DNA of 45,450 nt, from positions 1 through 45,450 of the forward strand of contig JAEMSX010000012.1 in NCBI GenBank assembly GCA_016462645.1. Direction: 5' to 3'. This document shows, piece by piece, positions 30,349-39,708 of the stretch; within the stretch, counting starts at the first letter, position 1, and each line of letters opens with the position of its first letter. Source of the stretch: Thermoleophilaceae bacterium (GTDB lineage Bacteria; Actinomycetota; Thermoleophilia; Solirubrobacterales; JACPNS01). A program made the translations under genes and the position numbers. Below the pieces are notes generated by a model. That model did no database searches and had not been told where the DNA came from. It saw only the letters and a program-made list of their open reading frames with translations.

Positions 30349-32119
30349 CAACAACCGGGGTGCAGAGCTGGTCGGAAAGCTTGTCGGCTGCCTGATCGCA
30401 GCTTGCGTGCTGTTTGGCGCCGCCGCGTCAAGTGCCGCGGCCGCCTCGAGCTGGTCCGCATATCCGCTGCCGCGCACGTCTCCATTCGAGCAGCCGCTGG
30501 GCCAGCCGACATCCCTCTCTTGCTGGAGCGCCAACGCCTGCGTCCTGCTGACGGTCGACAACCCCTACTTCACGAACGGCGTCTTCGCCTTCACCGGCGA
30601 CACGACCACGCAGATCAGCGGATGGAAGCAGTACGCGACTGTCTGCGGACCGGGCGACGGCGGTTCCGCAAACGCGCGAGTGGCCTGGGCGGGACCGAAT
30701 GAGTTCTGGACATTGACCACCCCGAGCAGCCCGTGGAACACGGGCCCGAACGCCGGGCGTGGACTCTGCCATTTCTCCGCCGGCCAGATCGTCGGCTCCT
30801 ACAGCACCATCCGAGGTCTGGTGGACACCTCCAACGATCCCTATCAGCCGATGGAAGCTGCCGCATGCCGCTCCAGCAACGAGTGCTGGTTCGGCGGCGC
30901 AGCCGCAGCGATGCCGGACGGCACAAATCCGGGAACGTTCCATCTGCGCTGGGATGGCTCAAGCCTGAAGAGCGTCTATGCACCGGCCAAGCGCGGGGCG
31001 GCTGACATCGAAGCATTCGACGGCGGCTTCGCCGAATCGGTCTACGCGGGTCCTGACTCGAAGCGCGAATCCGACCCGACGTTGATCGACGTTCCCGAGT
31101 ACAGCCCGATCCAGCTGATCGAATCCGGGGCGAACTCAGCGACGGGTTTCACTGACGGAGATCTCGATCCGGACGTCCCCGGATTCGCGCCCGAGGCCAC
31201 AGAAGTGCTTGCGCTGGACGCGGGGCTGCCGAGCGATCCAGGCTCGATTCTCTGGGCGGTCGGAGGCGGCGCGGCCTCGGGTCCGCAGAAGGATCAGGAA
31301 ATCGACGGCGGAATGGCCGACGACTCGCCGGCAGACACCGGACCGTTCATCGCCGTCCGCGAGGCTGGCGTGAGCAACTCCTGGCACCAGATCGGCTTTC
31401 CTTCCGACCCGGAGGCGATCAACACGCGATTCGTGGACGTAGCGGCGATCCCGGGGACCGACCAGGCAATCGCCGCCATCGCCCCGGGCAACTCTCCGCA
31501 ACCGAGTCCCGCGCCGAGCGAAATCGCGCGGCTCGACGCCTCGGCGGGAACGGTCGCGGTGGAGACCATCGGCAACTACGGCTCGGTTCAGCGCGTCGAG
31601 TGCGTGAACGCCGATCAATGTTGGGCCGCCACAGCCGACGGCAGGCTGCTGCGCTACGCGGACTCGGCATCGCCAGTTACCGCCAACCCCGACCCGGCCT
31701 TCGCTGCGCAGGTGTTGAGCCGACCGAACGAGGTCATCGAACAGGCTCTGGCCGACTCATCGACCGACGACTCGCTGCTGTTTGCGCCGGCCCCGGTGAC
31801 CGAAGCCGAGGAGCCGAGAGCGCCGAAGCGACTGAAGGCGGCAGTGCGCAAGGTCACAACCAGACTCCGAGGCACTCGGCTGATCTTCGGCTTCAAGACG
31901 ATCCGCAAGGTGCGCGTGACGATCCAGGCAAAGCGTCGCGGCCGGGTGGTGGCCCAATCACGGAGCGGTTTGCTCCGGCCGGGCCGGCACACAATGGTCC
32001 TACGTCTCAACCCGAAACGCTGGCCGACGAAGATCGCGATGAGCGTCAAGGAGCCTTCCTCGGCCACGGCGAGCACGGCAGTGCTTCCGTGCGCGGCATC
32101 GGCGGCCTGCGGGCAATGA
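30332..32119 (+). CDS. Secreted beta-propeller-like protein
   Basis: A 595-residue exported protein. ATG 30332 lies inside the end of the FtsH-like gene (17-base overlap), with GGGGG at 30316-30320. A signal peptide (VGKLVGCLIAACVLFGAAA, cleavage near AAAASS) is followed by repeated W-rich blades with paired cysteines (SCWSANAC, CRSSNECWFGG, VECVNADQCWAATADG) resembling BNR/sialidase-like or YCF48-like propellers. The final 100 residues are basic and Ig-like (RLIFGFKTIRKVRVTIQAKR). The overlap implies cotranscription with ftsH. Function unknown; an external binding role is inferred. Confidence 0.75.
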   Translation: MTAAPSNNRGAELVGKLVGCLIAACVLFGAAASSAAAASSWSAYPLPRTSPFEQPLGQPTSLSCWSANACVLLTVDNPYFTNGVFAFTGDTTTQISGWKQYATVCGPGDGGSANARVAWAGPNEFWTLTTPSSPWNTGPNAGRGLCHFSAGQIVGSYSTIRGLVDTSNDPYQPMEAAACRSSNECWFGGAAAAMPDGTNPGTFHLRWDGSSLKSVYAPAKRGAADIEAFDGGFAESVYAGPDSKRESDPTLIDVPEYSPIQLIESGANSATGFTDGDLDPDVPGFAPEATEVLALDAGLPSDPGSILWAVGGGAASGPQKDQEIDGGMADDSPADTGPFIAVREAGVSNSWHQIGFPSDPEAINTRFVDVAAIPGTDQAIAAIAPGNSPQPSPAPSEIARLDASAGTVAVETIGNYGSVQRVECVNADQCWAATADGRLLRYADSASPVTANPDPAFAAQVLSRPNEVIEQALADSSTDDSLLFAPAPVTEAEEPRAPKRLKAAVRKVTTRLRGTRLIFGFKTIRKVRVTIQAKRRGRVVAQSRSGLLRPGRHTMVLRLNPKRWPTKIAMSVKEPSSATASTAVLPCAASAACGQ

Positions 32120-32129
32120 GGCCGGTTTC

Positions 32130-35100
32130 ATGAGAAACGCAGGAATTGCGCTCGCGACCGTCATCGCAGCGCTCGCGCTGGCGACCGTGGGCGGCAGCCG
32201 GGCGGGGGCAGGTCCAGGAGGCGTTGCGCGCGTTCAGCCCGTGGTCAGCGCGATCACGACGGTCGGTGCTGAGTCCGGCGCCGGAGGATTCGGTTCGGCG
32301 CTGCTCGGGGCGGCGCCAGACGGTGAGACCGGCGAGGCGTGGGCGTTTCAGAAGCAGGCGCCGTCAAATCTTCCGGCCACGGTGAACGGCCAGCAGCTTG
32401 CGATTGGCGACAATCCTTCGGCGGGCTGGCAGTCCGTGTTCTATCGCTACTCCGACGCCAAGGGTTGGCACGCTGCCGCGACGCCACTCGACGGAACCAC
32501 CGGTCAACCGCTCTCGAAGTTTGAACCGGTCGTGTCCTCGGCGGCAATCACGCCTCATGGTGGTGGGGTTCTGATCGGCAGAGCGAACGGCTACCCGAAC
32601 GGAACGGTTGTGGTCCGCCAGCCGGGCGGCGACTGGAAATCCACTTCACCGCCGGCGCCCGTGCTGAATGGCGGCACTCTGATTCAGGCGGCCGTCGGAC
32701 GGGCGCCGGCGACCGCATTTGAAGATTCCGGAACCACGCACGTGCTGGCCGTGGCAACACGGCCATCGGTCGACGGCGCCGTCGAGGGCGTCATGCACTA
32801 CGACGGCACCGACGATGCCGACGCATGGCAGAGCGAAACGGTCGTACTGCCGGCCGACTCGACCGGGCGATTCGAAGTGGTGGCAATCGATGCCACGGCC
32901 GCCGACAACGCCTGGCTCATCGCCAAGCTCGATTCGAGCCTCGGTCGCGGGATCTCGCTGTTCCGCCGCGACATCTCCGGTGCGCAGCCGGTCTGGCGTG
33001 AAGTGGACTTGAGCCCCTCGTTGGTCGCTGCCGCGGACACGCCGTCGAGCGGAATCGCAAATCTTCGCCCGGTCGAGCAGGCCAGCGCAACGGCGGGTGT
33101 GGGGGTCGATCCGCTCACCGTGACGAGCGACGGCGTTTGGATCGATGGTCGCCTGAGCGTGGGCGGCACGGCCGAGGACCTCACGGCATACTTTGACATC
33201 GGCAGCGACCAGGTCACGGCCACCTGGTGCGACGCCGTCGGCGCAGCCGATCCCTGCGACCACGAGTTCGGCTCCAAGTTTTCAAGGTCTGTCGGCTACC
33301 GCAGCACGGCATGGCCGGGGAGCGGATTCGGTACACGTGTGATCACCGGCGCACTCAACGCGCGCGGCGACCTGTCGTCAAACCGCGGCACTTATCTCTC
33401 GCTCGACGGAGACGCTTTCGTCCGCGTTCCGGGGATCGGGGATGCGGACAAGGTCACGAGCGCGCTCTCCTCGGCGACGAGTGGCTGGATCAGTCCGAAC
33501 GCGATCCTCACTGACAAGCCGCGCGCAGAGGCCGTGAAGGCGTGGTCGGTCGGCGCCCGTTCGCCATTCACGGCCGTTGTCGGCCGACCGGGGTCTGCGT
33601 CAGGAGACCTCGGGTCTCAGGCTCTCGCGGTCGGGCTGAACGGAACGGTTGCCAGGTACTCGCCGGGCGCGGGCTGGTCCACCGAGTTTCTGCTCTCCTC
33701 GACGGGACTCGTCCGCAGGCCGAATCTCCGCGCCGTCGCATGGCCCGAGGCAAGCCGCGCGCATGCGGTCGGCGACGACGGCGAGATGTGGCTCTGGCGC
33801 AGCGAGACCGCCCTCTGGGAAAAGGACGGCGGCGCGCCACTCGGATTCAACGAGAAACTCACGGGTGTCGCGTTCGACCCGTCCAATCCGTCCGAGGGTT
33901 ACGCGATCGGCCGGAACGGAACGATGCTCCACTACGGCAAGTCCTGGACGAAGGTCTGCTTCCAGACCAACCAACCGGCCGACCCCGACTGCGATGAGGA
34001 CACAAAAGGCCAGCGCCTGCCGGACACGCTCGATTTCGACCGCAAGCGGAACATCAACTTCCTTGCGATCGCCTATGCAGGCGGCGAACCGCTCGTGATC
34101 GGCGCGGTGAAGGATCCCGTGTTCAACGGTCACCGACCGATCGTGCTCGTCCGGCGTAACGGCGCGTGGCAGCAGGACCAGGGCGCCACTGCAATCCTCA
34201 CCGAGCGGTTTCCGGGCGCTACGACCGATGGTCCGCTGACGGTCACCGGGCTGGTCGATGGCGCGGCGTTCATCGGCGGCGACGGCATTGCGATCGAACG
34301 TGATTCGGCCGGCGGTCAATGGCATGGCCTGGAACAGCCGCTGCCGCCGCTGCCGATCATCGCGGCCGCGCTCTATCGCGAGAACGGAAAGCTTCGTGTG
34401 CTCGCATCCGTCACGCGGATGAGCGCGTACACGGCGATTCCCGATGATGCTTCGGCGCCGAGCGACCAGCCCCAACCCCTGCTCAAAGCGCTGTATCCCT
34501 CGGCCGAAGGTTTCCTGATGCGGCAGACCGACACCGGCTGGCAGGACATCGAGCAGGGCGGATATCTGGCCACCAGGTTCGCCGACGTCGATCGCCCGTT
34601 TCAGCCGCCGCCGATCCAGTCGATACTGGCCGGCGGCGACGGCGACGCCTGGGTCGTGGGCGGGAGCAACAGCTATGAGACCGTCAGCCTGACGGGATTC
34701 AACACCAGCACCTCAAGCGCGCCGCGAAATCGCGTCATGACCTCCTACATCGCCCGGTTCGATCGCGGCGGCGCCGCGTCGACCGCCGGCCAGGCAACGG
34801 CAACCCCGGTCGAACAGTCACCGAACTCCGTGAACTTCGTGGTCGGGGCAAACGCAACCTGCGAGGTTGCCGATTGTGCGGACTTCGCGAACGCAGGTAT
34901 CGCGCCAGACGTCCAGCTCAGCACGGCGCTGAACCAGACCGCGCGGATGTCGGTCGCGAACAACGGTCCGCGATTCTTCATGTATGCCGGGGGCCGGCGT
35001 CCAGACAGTGCCACGTCGGCCGCCACCGATTCGCAGCTGTCCCGACTCTCCAATCTGCTCTCGAGTGAGCCCGACCTTGCGGTCTTCGCCGCGGTCTCGT

Positions 35101-36707
35101 CGGGCGACTCAACTGCCGGATCGGCCGACGCATGGAAGCGCTCCTTTGCCGGCTTCCCGGCTCCGCTCGGCAGCGCGCCGGCGAAGGACGGCGTCACTCC
35201 GCGCGGTGCCGGTGCGGGTGGCAACGCCCAGACGCACTACTCCTTCGAGTCAACCGGCGCCACCGGCAGGATCCGCGTGATCGTGATCGACAACTCGCGT
35301 GGAACGCTGGCCGCAAGCGATCCCCACCAGTATCCGGCCGTTGCGTCCCAGTACGACTGGCTCCGCGATGAACTGCGCGACGCCAAGGCCGCAGCAACGC
35401 CGGCCGTGGTGATCGGAAGTCGCGACCTCAACCAGAGCTTCGGACCGAAGCTGAACGCCGCGACCGATGAAGATGCCCGCCGGGTCGCGACGCTCCTCAG
35501 GGATGAAGGCGCGTCCGCGTACTTCTTCGACCGACCGGAGGAGAATCGCGCGTACCCGATTCCCGCCGGCGAATCCAACGTCGCCAACACGATCCCGTCG
35601 TTCGGCACCGGAACGCTCGGCTATCGCTCAGTGATCGAGAACTCTCCCGACAAGGCAAGCTCGCTCTACGGCGAAACGGGGATGCTGCTCGCGCAGGTGG
35701 ACGTCTCAAAGCGGAATCCCCAGACGAACCGCGCGCCGGTGAGCGTGCGGATGATCCCGCTTGTCTCCAGCTTGAACATCGAGGCGATCGACGGCACACT
35801 GCTTCGCCGCAGTCGGCCGGCACTGTTCAGCGGCATCGCGGCACGGCCGCCGGCAGGGGACCGCTGGGGCGCGAACGCGAGCCCGGCGGGGTCCGATCCG
35901 TACACCACGTTCCCGACCCCGGTCTGTACTTCGGGCGCCTGCAACACACGACTTGCCCCGGAATACAAGTTCACCTCCAGTGACCCGGACATCGCGGATT
36001 TCGTCGCAGTCGACCCGCAGTCGAGCAACCTGCGCAAACCGTTGGTGGGGCCGAACGGAAAGCCTGTGTCGGACCCCTCCTCCGGCCTGCTCTGCGCGTA
36101 CAACGCCGGAACGACGAACGTCTCGATCAGCGCCGGCGGACAGACCTATTCCCGGACGGTCACCGTGCAGCCGGGTACCGCTCAGCCGCCGTGCGGAACC
36201 GTCCCGCTCTCCGCGAGTCGCTTCACGGCTTCGAAGCCGAACGTGCAGCCACCGCCGCCGCCGGCACCTCTGCCGTTGAACCCGGTGATCAATCTCGTAC
36301 CCCCGGCGCCGCCGGTTCCGGCCGGGCCGGTGCCTCCTGCGCAAGTTGTGCCGACTCCGATAGAGCCGTTCATTCTGGCCCCGCTGGGCCTGGCGACGGT
36401 CCCGGTCATACCGCCGCCTCCGCCGCCATCGCTGGCGCGCCCGATTCCCCCGACCGGCGGCATGGCACGCGCCCCGGAGAAGCAACGTGACGATGAGGTG
36501 GCCACCGAAGACTCCCAGGCGTTCACGGCCTATCGACACGACGATTCGCCCAACTACACGCTCACGCTCGCCGCGTTGATTCTGCTCTCGGCCGCCATCG
36601 GGGTCGCGCTTCCGGGCGTACGCCGTGGGAGCGGCGGAACGCGCCCGGTGCCCGCGCGCATCCACTCGTCACCACCACAACAAAACAACTGGAGGACACC
36701 GCGATGA
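32130..36707 (+). CDS. Giant membrane-anchored envelope protein with propeller and degenerate phosphoesterase-like domains
   Basis: A 1525-residue protein. It has a signal peptide (GIALATVIAALALATVGG). Propeller-type repeats cover about 30-640, including a YCF48-like stretch (AHAVGDDGEMWLW, then GYAIGRNGTMLHYG) near 532-620. Residues about 985-1150 resemble a calcineurin-like phosphoesterase (SSGDST, HYSFEST, IRVIVIDNSRG, QYDWLRDELRDA, PAVVIGSRDLN), but the metal-binding GNH and GH motifs are absent, so it is probably inactive. A Pro-rich stalk lies at about 1370-1450, then a single C-terminal TM at about 1475-1496 and a short basic tail. It would be exported and held by its C-terminus. It starts 10 bases after the previous gene, and its stop overlaps the next start (ATGA). 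Confidence 0.75.
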   Translation: MRNAGIALATVIAALALATVGGSRAGAGPGGVARVQPVVSAITTVGAESGAGGFGSALLGAAPDGETGEAWAFQKQAPSNLPATVNGQQLAIGDNPSAGWQSVFYRYSDAKGWHAAATPLDGTTGQPLSKFEPVVSSAAITPHGGGVLIGRANGYPNGTVVVRQPGGDWKSTSPPAPVLNGGTLIQAAVGRAPATAFEDSGTTHVLAVATRPSVDGAVEGVMHYDGTDDADAWQSETVVLPADSTGRFEVVAIDATAADNAWLIAKLDSSLGRGISLFRRDISGAQPVWREVDLSPSLVAAADTPSSGIANLRPVEQASATAGVGVDPLTVTSDGVWIDGRLSVGGTAEDLTAYFDIGSDQVTATWCDAVGAADPCDHEFGSKFSRSVGYRSTAWPGSGFGTRVITGALNARGDLSSNRGTYLSLDGDAFVRVPGIGDADKVTSALSSATSGWISPNAILTDKPRAEAVKAWSVGARSPFTAVVGRPGSASGDLGSQALAVGLNGTVARYSPGAGWSTEFLLSSTGLVRRPNLRAVAWPEASRAHAVGDDGEMWLWRSETALWEKDGGAPLGFNEKLTGVAFDPSNPSEGYAIGRNGTMLHYGKSWTKVCFQTNQPADPDCDEDTKGQRLPDTLDFDRKRNINFLAIAYAGGEPLVIGAVKDPVFNGHRPIVLVRRNGAWQQDQGATAILTERFPGATTDGPLTVTGLVDGAAFIGGDGIAIERDSAGGQWHGLEQPLPPLPIIAAALYRENGKLRVLASVTRMSAYTAIPDDASAPSDQPQPLLKALYPSAEGFLMRQTDTGWQDIEQGGYLATRFADVDRPFQPPPIQSILAGGDGDAWVVGGSNSYETVSLTGFNTSTSSAPRNRVMTSYIARFDRGGAASTAGQATATPVEQSPNSVNFVVGANATCEVADCADFANAGIAPDVQLSTALNQTARMSVANNGPRFFMYAGGRRPDSATSAATDSQLSRLSNLLSSEPDLAVFAAVSSGDSTAGSADAWKRSFAGFPAPLGSAPAKDGVTPRGAGAGGNAQTHYSFESTGATGRIRVIVIDNSRGTLAASDPHQYPAVASQYDWLRDELRDAKAAATPAVVIGSRDLNQSFGPKLNAATDEDARRVATLLRDEGASAYFFDRPEENRAYPIPAGESNVANTIPSFGTGTLGYRSVIENSPDKASSLYGETGMLLAQVDVSKRNPQTNRAPVSVRMIPLVSSLNIEAIDGTLLRRSRPALFSGIAARPPAGDRWGANASPAGSDPYTTFPTPVCTSGACNTRLAPEYKFTSSDPDIADFVAVDPQSSNLRKPLVGPNGKPVSDPSSGLLCAYNAGTTNVSISAGGQTYSRTVTVQPGTAQPPCGTVPLSASRFTASKPNVQPPPPPAPLPLNPVINLVPPAPPVPAGPVPPAQVVPTPIEPFILAPLGLATVPVIPPPPPPSLARPIPPTGGMARAPEKQRDDEVATEDSQAFTAYRHDDSPNYTLTLAALILLSAAIGVALPGVRRGSGGTRPVPARIHSSPPQQNNWRTPR

Positions 36708-37495
36708 AGAAATTCCTCACGCGGCTTTCGGACCGATCCGGTCCGGCTGCCCTGATCGTCGCTGTCATCGCGCTCACCGTCTCGACGGTCGGGGTCGCGG
36801 CGGCGGTCAGCTACAAAGGCCCGAGCACGAAACCGCGCCCGTACGGCGTGCTTGTGCTTGACAAGAACAAGCGCTTCCCGTCATCCGCAATCCCGAAGGT
36901 CGGCTCGGCAAAGAAGGCCGACTCGCTGTCCAAGAAGGGAATGACGTCGCTGAAGGACACCTGCCCCAGCGATGCCAAGAGCATCGGCACGTACTGCCTC
37001 CAGACTCAGACCTACCGCGTTCCGTCGGCTGACTCGGGAAAGAACAACTTCTTCTATGCGAGCCAGGCCTGCGCGGCGCGCGGTGGATGGCTTCCCACGG
37101 CCTCTGAACTGATCGGTGCTGCCGGGAAGATCACGTTGATGTCAACGATCGACGATGACCCGAACACGGCGCTCGTCGATGTCGACGGCACGAACGGCCG
37201 GAAGGACCAGCGGGAGATGACATCGACTCTTGTCACCACTGCCGCCGGTTCGAGCGCATCGGGTTCGCTCGGCGTCACGACCGGTTCGAAGGGCGATCCG
37301 AATCAGAACGAGTCCGACCCGACGCCGATGCCGGCCAACCCGCAGCCGGGAACGCTGCAGTACGTCACCGTCTATGACAACCGCAACGGCGGGGGCTTCG
37401 CGGGATCCAAGGCGGTTTCCGAGCCGGAGAACTTCCGCTGCGCATGGGCCAAGGCCCAGAAGCGCGACCAGAAGAGGGTCGTGGTCGTTCCGTAG
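36704..37495 (+). CDS. Membrane-anchored small protein with Cys-rich, FGE/lectin-like core
   Basis: A 263-residue protein. An N-terminal uncleaved-looking membrane segment (PAALIVAVIALTVSTVGVAA) follows a basic start. The external part includes SIGTYCLQTQTYRV and FYASQACAARGGWLPTASEL, which recalls the fold of formylglycine-generating-enzyme-like or C-type-lectin-like domains, where an A-C-x-x-x-G-x-x-LPT motif is typical. Three cysteines (in DTCP, TYCL, QAC) and a last one (FRCAW) could pair. Catalytic residues for sulfatase activation are not evident. Start ATG 36704 has GGAGG 8 bases upstream and overlaps the previous stop (ATGA). The family link is tentative. Confidence 0.65.
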   Translation: MKKFLTRLSDRSGPAALIVAVIALTVSTVGVAAAVSYKGPSTKPRPYGVLVLDKNKRFPSSAIPKVGSAKKADSLSKKGMTSLKDTCPSDAKSIGTYCLQTQTYRVPSADSGKNNFFYASQACAARGGWLPTASELIGAAGKITLMSTIDDDPNTALVDVDGTNGRKDQREMTSTLVTTAAGSSASGSLGVTTGSKGDPNQNESDPTPMPANPQPGTLQYVTVYDNRNGGGFAGSKAVSEPENFRCAWAKAQKRDQKRVVVVP

Positions 37496-37500
37496 CGGTC

Positions 37501-39483
37501 ATGGCGGCGCGCGGAAACAGCCATGCGCGTTCTGCGCACCTGCGGATCGTCGCGAGCGGACTCGTGACTCTGCTCGCGGTATGCGCGTTTCTTGCGTATT
37601 CAACCGCTGACGCCGGTGCGTTGATTCCGTCGGCCCAGGTGCTCGGCGTCCCGGGCGGCAACGTCTTCGAGGCCGGTGATGTTGCGGTTTCTGAGGACGG
37701 GACGGGCGGAGCGGTGTTCGTCGCGGTGACCGGAGGCAAGCGGCACGTGTTCGCGAGCCGGCTGCGCAACGGCCAGTGGAGCGCTCCGCTGCAGGTTGAT
37801 GTCGGAATGCAGTTCGATGCTTTCGCCCCACGGATCGGGGCGGGCGACGGCGGGCGACTGGTGGTCGTATGGGTCGAGCGCGGTCCGGCGGACGCCACTG
37901 CCAGGCACGATCAGCTCTACTCGGCCTCACTCGATCCCGGCGCGACCGTGTTCGAGCCGCCGGTGCTCGTGGATTTCGACGTTGGCTCTGCCGACGCGGC
38001 ATTTCCGGACCTCGAGATGAACGCTGCCGGAACCGCGTATCTCGTCTATCGCCATCTCGTCGCGGCCAAGAATTACGGTACGCCGCCGCCCGGGGTGTCA
38101 GTGCCCGATGGCGACGCGTTCGCGTACACGCGAGTCGCTCGCTACAACGGGTGGCTCTGGTCGCGGTTCGACCAGCCTGTCAACCGCAACGCGGTCGCGA
38201 CGGTGCGGTTTCCGTCCGAGGACAACGCGCCGAAGGTCGCGATAGCCGCATCCGGAACCGGCGCGGTCGCGTTCCAGGAGCCGGACGCATCCGGCTATTC
38301 GCGAGTCTGGGTACGAAAGCTCTTCGGTTCCTCGCCCGGGCTTCCACAGCTGGCCAGCCTCACCGAGTACGGCGGCGCGCCGCTTCTGGCCGACGCGGAC
38401 GCGATCGCGCTCACGCTCAGTCGCCCGGGTGGCCTCGGCGTGGCCTTCCGCCAGAACGTCGGCGGTCAGTCGCGGCTTGATCGAGCGAGAATCATGTCCA
38501 ACCGCATCGCGGATCCGTCCGACGTCCTGAGCGTCGCGACGAACTTCGTCGGCGTGAAGCTGGCCGATACGGCGCCTGGTTCCGCCGACGCGGTGCCGGG
38601 AAGGCCCTATCTGCGGATGAAGAAGGATGCTGCCTATGACCTCGCGTACGGCCTGCAGGGCACCGCATACGCGCAACGCAGCACGCAGCAGACGGAGTAC
38701 CCGTCGAACGGTTGGGCGCCGGCGGGTTCAGGGGATTCGCAGGACGTCTATTCCTCGGTCTCTGACGACGAGACATCGGTCCAGGCGAGCATCGACGGCG
38801 CGGGAGTGCGACTGGTCGACGGCTCAACAGGGACGTCGGCGCTTGTCGGCGCTGTGGACGGCGGCGCGATCGAGAATCTCGGATTCGCCGCAAACAATTC
38901 AGGCGACGCGGCGATAGCCGCGCTCCAGGAGACACCCGCAGGTCGACGCATGCTCCTCGCCACGATCGACTCTCCGCCGGATCCGTTTCAGGTGAATGTT
39001 CGGTCATCCTGGATTCGGACGCCCAAGCCTGGCGTGACGTGGATCCGCCTCACTGACGGAAGCGGCCCACTTCGCTACGAGATCTTCGTGGACAAGAAGT
39101 TCCAGACTTCGACCTTCGAGGATTCTGTGTCGTTGGGGAAGTTGAAGGATGGCCGTCACCAGGTCGCCGTCTGGGCGATCGATGGCGCGGGCCAGGCGCT
39201 CAGACGACCGTCGTTCACCGTGCGAATTGACCGACGCGCTCCGAGCGTGCGCGTGAAACGGTTGCGCGGAAGGGTTCGCGTCACGCTCGATGACGGTCCG
39301 AAGCGACGTTCGTCGGGGCTGGGTTCGAAGTCGCGTGTCTTCTGGGTCCGCGGCAAAAGTTCATTGCTGCGAAAGGGATCGGCCACCTACCGCTTCAAGC
39401 AGAGCGGCACGCACCTGATCAGAGTGGTCGCCTATGACAAGGCCGGAAATCGGGTCACAGTCCGGCGCAAAGTGCGCACCTGA
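37501..39483 (+). CDS. Secreted propeller-like protein with basic Ig-like C-terminus
   Basis: A 660-residue exported protein. ATG 37501 lies 5 bases after the previous stop; an upstream in-frame ATG at 37444 lies within the previous gene and would separate the signal peptide from the N-terminus, so it was not used. The signal region is RIVASGLVTLLAVCAFLAYS. Sialidase-like repeats follow (GDVAVSEDGTGGAVFVAVTG, PRIGAGDGGRLVVVWVERG, AFPDLEMNAAGTAYLVYRHL, VAIAASGTGAVAFQEPD). The C-terminus is Ig-like (GRHQVAVWAIDGAGQAL, HLIRVVAYDKAGN) and strongly basic. It is the last gene of the FtsH-led cluster. No Asp-box consensus is perfect; a binding rather than catalytic role is inferred. Confidence 0.72.
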   Translation: MAARGNSHARSAHLRIVASGLVTLLAVCAFLAYSTADAGALIPSAQVLGVPGGNVFEAGDVAVSEDGTGGAVFVAVTGGKRHVFASRLRNGQWSAPLQVDVGMQFDAFAPRIGAGDGGRLVVVWVERGPADATARHDQLYSASLDPGATVFEPPVLVDFDVGSADAAFPDLEMNAAGTAYLVYRHLVAAKNYGTPPPGVSVPDGDAFAYTRVARYNGWLWSRFDQPVNRNAVATVRFPSEDNAPKVAIAASGTGAVAFQEPDASGYSRVWVRKLFGSSPGLPQLASLTEYGGAPLLADADAIALTLSRPGGLGVAFRQNVGGQSRLDRARIMSNRIADPSDVLSVATNFVGVKLADTAPGSADAVPGRPYLRMKKDAAYDLAYGLQGTAYAQRSTQQTEYPSNGWAPAGSGDSQDVYSSVSDDETSVQASIDGAGVRLVDGSTGTSALVGAVDGGAIENLGFAANNSGDAAIAALQETPAGRRMLLATIDSPPDPFQVNVRSSWIRTPKPGVTWIRLTDGSGPLRYEIFVDKKFQTSTFEDSVSLGKLKDGRHQVAVWAIDGAGQALRRPSFTVRIDRRAPSVRVKRLRGRVRVTLDDGPKRRSSGLGSKSRVFWVRGKSSLLRKGSATYRFKQSGTHLIRVVAYDKAGNRVTVRRKVRT

Positions 39484-39512
39484 TCGCCTGGTTACCTCGC
39501 CAGTAACACGCC

Positions 39513-39578
39513 ATTCACCCGATCGTCTCCTGAAGCAAACGGAGTCTTCACACGATGGATTGGCTGCGGAGTCATTCT
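39513..39578 (+). promoter_or_regulatory. PHO-box-like element, copy 3, with -10-like hexamer
   Basis: The four 11-base units are ATTCACCCGAT, CGTCTCCTGAA, GCAAACGGAGT and CTTCACACGAT (39513-39556). Sixteen bases later is CATTCT (39573-39578), keeping A2 and T6 of a -10. Unit 3 matches unit 3 of the other two copies (G-S-AAACG), and the two TTCAC cores are 33 bases apart. The target is the PstS-like gene at 39709. Confidence 0.6.
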
Positions 39579-39708
39579 TGGCGCGGTGGTGGTGAACGGA
39601 TCATCAGCCGCCAGAGATAGTCCGAACGCACGTGTCAATCCGTCTGCTCAATCTGGCGCGCGCGAACAACCAACCATGCTCCATTCCGGAGACTCAAGGA
39701 GAACAAGA

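Noticed and set aside
39491-39508. Small hairpin (GTTAC/GTAAC) after the last propeller gene as a terminator
   Set aside because: It has only about five base pairs and no T-tract.
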